From Ooceraea biroi (lineage: Eukaryota > Arthropoda > Insecta > Hymenoptera > Formicidae), in contig NC_039506.1 in assembly GCF_003672135.1 (NCBI RefSeq), positions 18,136,497-18,200,496 on the forward strand: 64,000 nucleotides of DNA. Reading direction: 5' to 3'. The notes under the pieces are model-generated. The model saw nothing but the letters and a program-made list of their open reading frames with translations, did no database searches and was not told the DNA's origin. Shown piece by piece: positions 62,220 to 64,000 of this stretch. A program made the position numbers and the translations under genes. The stretch's first letter is position 1, and every line of letters begins with the position of its first letter.

Positions 62220-63100
62220 GTAACAAACGGATATGGTAATTATTTAGTTTAACGGAGCAACCTCGGATGACCTTGACCTTGACATATATTATAGAGGTCA
62301 CCCTCCTGAGTGACCTTCAAAAGATTTTAGCCGTCGCTCATTGTTTAGTAAAAAGTTATTAACAAAAGAAGTTTAATGATTTTGCACGAATTTTCACCTG
62401 TTCACGCGAAGCAAGGACTTGAGTTTGACATATATTACAAAAGTCACCTTCCCGAATAACCCGCACTAGGTTTCACCCGTCGCTCGTTGTTTGTTAAAAA
62501 GTTATTAACAAAAAAGTTTAATGAATAGAGCATAATTTTACGATATCATATACGTTTACGAAAGAGTATATTTGATGGAATTTTACCTTTAAATCAGAAA
62601 TAGGTTTGGGTTAGGTTATATTTTCCGAAACTGGAGCCCCGGACACATACGCTCGTTTTCAGCCCGCTTCGCGGGAGGGCGGGGGGGAGGGGCTTTGCCC
62701 CTCCCCCCGCTGGAGCCGGTGTTACAGATTTCACCGTATAGATTTTGATCACCTGGTACACGGCACGGATTCTGGCGGGCTGAAAAACGAGCGTATATGT
62801 GTCCGGGCTCCAGTTTCGGAAAATATAACCTAACCTAACCTAACCAGGCTAGATTAGATTAGGTTAGGTTAAATCACTTTCCTTCCTTCGGTCATATTCG
62901 TCGTTTATGTCTTTCAATATTCAAAATAACTACTATATTTTCGAAACTTCTTTTGTTAATAACTTTTTAATAAACAATGAGCGACGGCTAAAACCTTTTG
63001 AAAGTCACTCAGGAGGGTGACCGTGACAACATATGTCAAGGTCAAGGTCATTCGAGGTTGTTCCGTTAATCTAAATAATTACCACGGATATATCCGATTA
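62220..63100. mobile_element. Nested inverted-repeat composite with TTAGG units
   Basis: The outer arms (about 62230..62380 and 62945..63100) are inverse copies, sharing GAGCGACGGCTAAAA-type and TCAAGGTCAAGGTCAT-type blocks. A second, diverged direct copy of the left arm follows at about 62408..62525. Inside, an inner inverted repeat (about 62613..62676 and 62776..62838) carries TTTTCCGAAACTGGAGCC and its inverse, around a G/C-rich stem (GGGAGGGGCTTTGCCCCTCC). The inner right arm ends in CCTAACCTAACCTAACC, then TTAGGTTAGGTTA in opposite orientation. The layout suggests one element inserted into another. Confidence 0.7.
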
Positions 63101-63109
63101 AGGCCCGTT

Positions 63110-64000
63110 TCTACCAATGTCGCTTATCTTTAACTGTAGTTTAACTCACTCTTCGTCTCTTTCTAACTACCTGCCTTATATGCAAAGCGCTAATCGGGTC
63201 GATGGCATACGCATGAATTAACTGTTAAGTTACTCGATGCAGATGAAGAGGAAGAGTCCGCGGCAGACCTCTAGGTGTGGTTCGTACAAATGCGCTTCTT
63301 CGCGCTTCTTATTCGCGGTACTGGGTCAGTGGGACCGCCCGGCATTTCTGCCGCTCGTTGTGTATTGCATTAAGTAAGCCTCGATCGGATCCGATCCCAA
63401 GTATGCCGAGTTTTTCGGCGCTCTTGTTGCATTCTGGATTGTGTTCGGACCACTCGTTGCAGATTTCATGCATGAGAGCACACTCGCTGCTCTCTCGAGC
63501 GCGCCTGTTTTTTTTTCTTCTCCGCTTTTTGCACCGGCGACGATGGCGGGAGACGATAGATAGGCCGTCGAACGCGGCCGATTAGAGCGGACGTCGATGA
63601 TAAGAGAGCGAACGGCCGCGAATTCGCCGCGATCACGCGAGTTAGCGATCGCCGTGTTATCCTCATTGGCGGACTCGCCCCGCGATATAGCGTTCCTCGC
63701 CCGCGGGAGCCGCCAATAGCCGGAGCTGGTTCGTTGCACCTACGCTCTTTCGGCATACTTCATACTTCGCCGATAAGGAGATTGCACGTGCGCGAGCGTG
63801 GTTGGTTCGATACGCAAACGCGCGGAAGAAACGAGTCTACACGCACACGATCGAGTTGCGCAATCCCTGATCTAGGCAATGGGAGAAGTGTTACGAGAGG
63901 CTGGTATCGTTGGTTCACTTTTGCGAGAAAAATTTTGATATCGATGATAAAACGGGTCTCGCAATCGCGATAGCGCCGAAGACCTCGCGCTCGCGGGAAG
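63110..64000. other. CpG-rich block at window end, no supported gene
   Basis: GC- and CpG-rich DNA from about 63250 to the edge with open frames of 79 to 137 codons on both strands. They overlap one another and show no domain. It resembles the other CpG-rich blocks and could be a promoter region for a gene beyond the window. Confidence 0.4.

Noticed and set aside
63326..63756. 137- and 96-codon minus-strand frames near the window edge
   Set aside because: Overlap each other and a plus-strand frame in CpG-rich DNA; composition is Arg/Ser/Ala-rich without a domain.

Overview
The window reads as a piece of an insect nuclear genome. It has AT-rich intergenic and intronic DNA, phase-consistent GT-AG introns, many small inverted-repeat transposons (MITEs) flanked by TA or TTAA, abundant (GA)n/(TC)n microsatellites, CpG-rich islands and short runs of the insect telomere motif TTAGG. 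The mix of mariner-type MITEs, CpG-rich islands and interstitial TTAGG suits Hymenoptera, perhaps an ant, but this is inference; no marker gene settles it.

Three protein-coding genes can be built exon by exon, all between 19.7 and 43.4 kb. Gene A (19745..24753, +) is a two-exon secreted Ser/Thr-rich protein of 765 aa. A separate Thr-rich terminal exon that may belong to it lies at 26270..26725. Gene B (28127..43368, +) has 16 exons that splice without a phase error into a 1,897-aa secreted glycoprotein: propeller-like N- and C-terminal thirds around a long array of degenerate repeats. It may be a member of the Nasrat/Polehole/Closca eggshell group, a tentative call from memory. Gene C (38007..35477, -) has seven exons and codes for a 601-aa adenylate-forming enzyme homologue of the acyl-CoA synthetase/luciferase type. 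It lies wholly inside intron 8 of gene B on the opposite strand and has lost key catalytic residues, including the C-terminal lysine, so it is probably a pseudoenzyme.

The left 19.6 kb contains no gene I can support. It holds a dispersed repeat, a 579-bp foldback MITE (1695..2273), a TATA-containing candidate promoter (about 2920), two copies of a mariner-type MITE, a long hairpin (6730..6857), a 201-bp MITE (9446..9646) and AT-rich filler. The right 20.6 kb is also without supported genes. It holds GC-rich, CpG-rich blocks that could be promoters or 5' exons of genes outside the window, two TTAA-flanked foldbacks (49337..50057 and 53566..53932), a third copy of the mariner-type MITE (51407..51680) and a nested inverted-repeat composite with TTAGG units (about 62220..63100).

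Genes A and B are adjacent, share strand and have signal peptides, so both enter the secretory pathway; nothing in the sequence shows that they act together. Gene C probably has its own regulation, although its transcription runs through gene B. All gene models rest on reading frames and splice-site consensus only.
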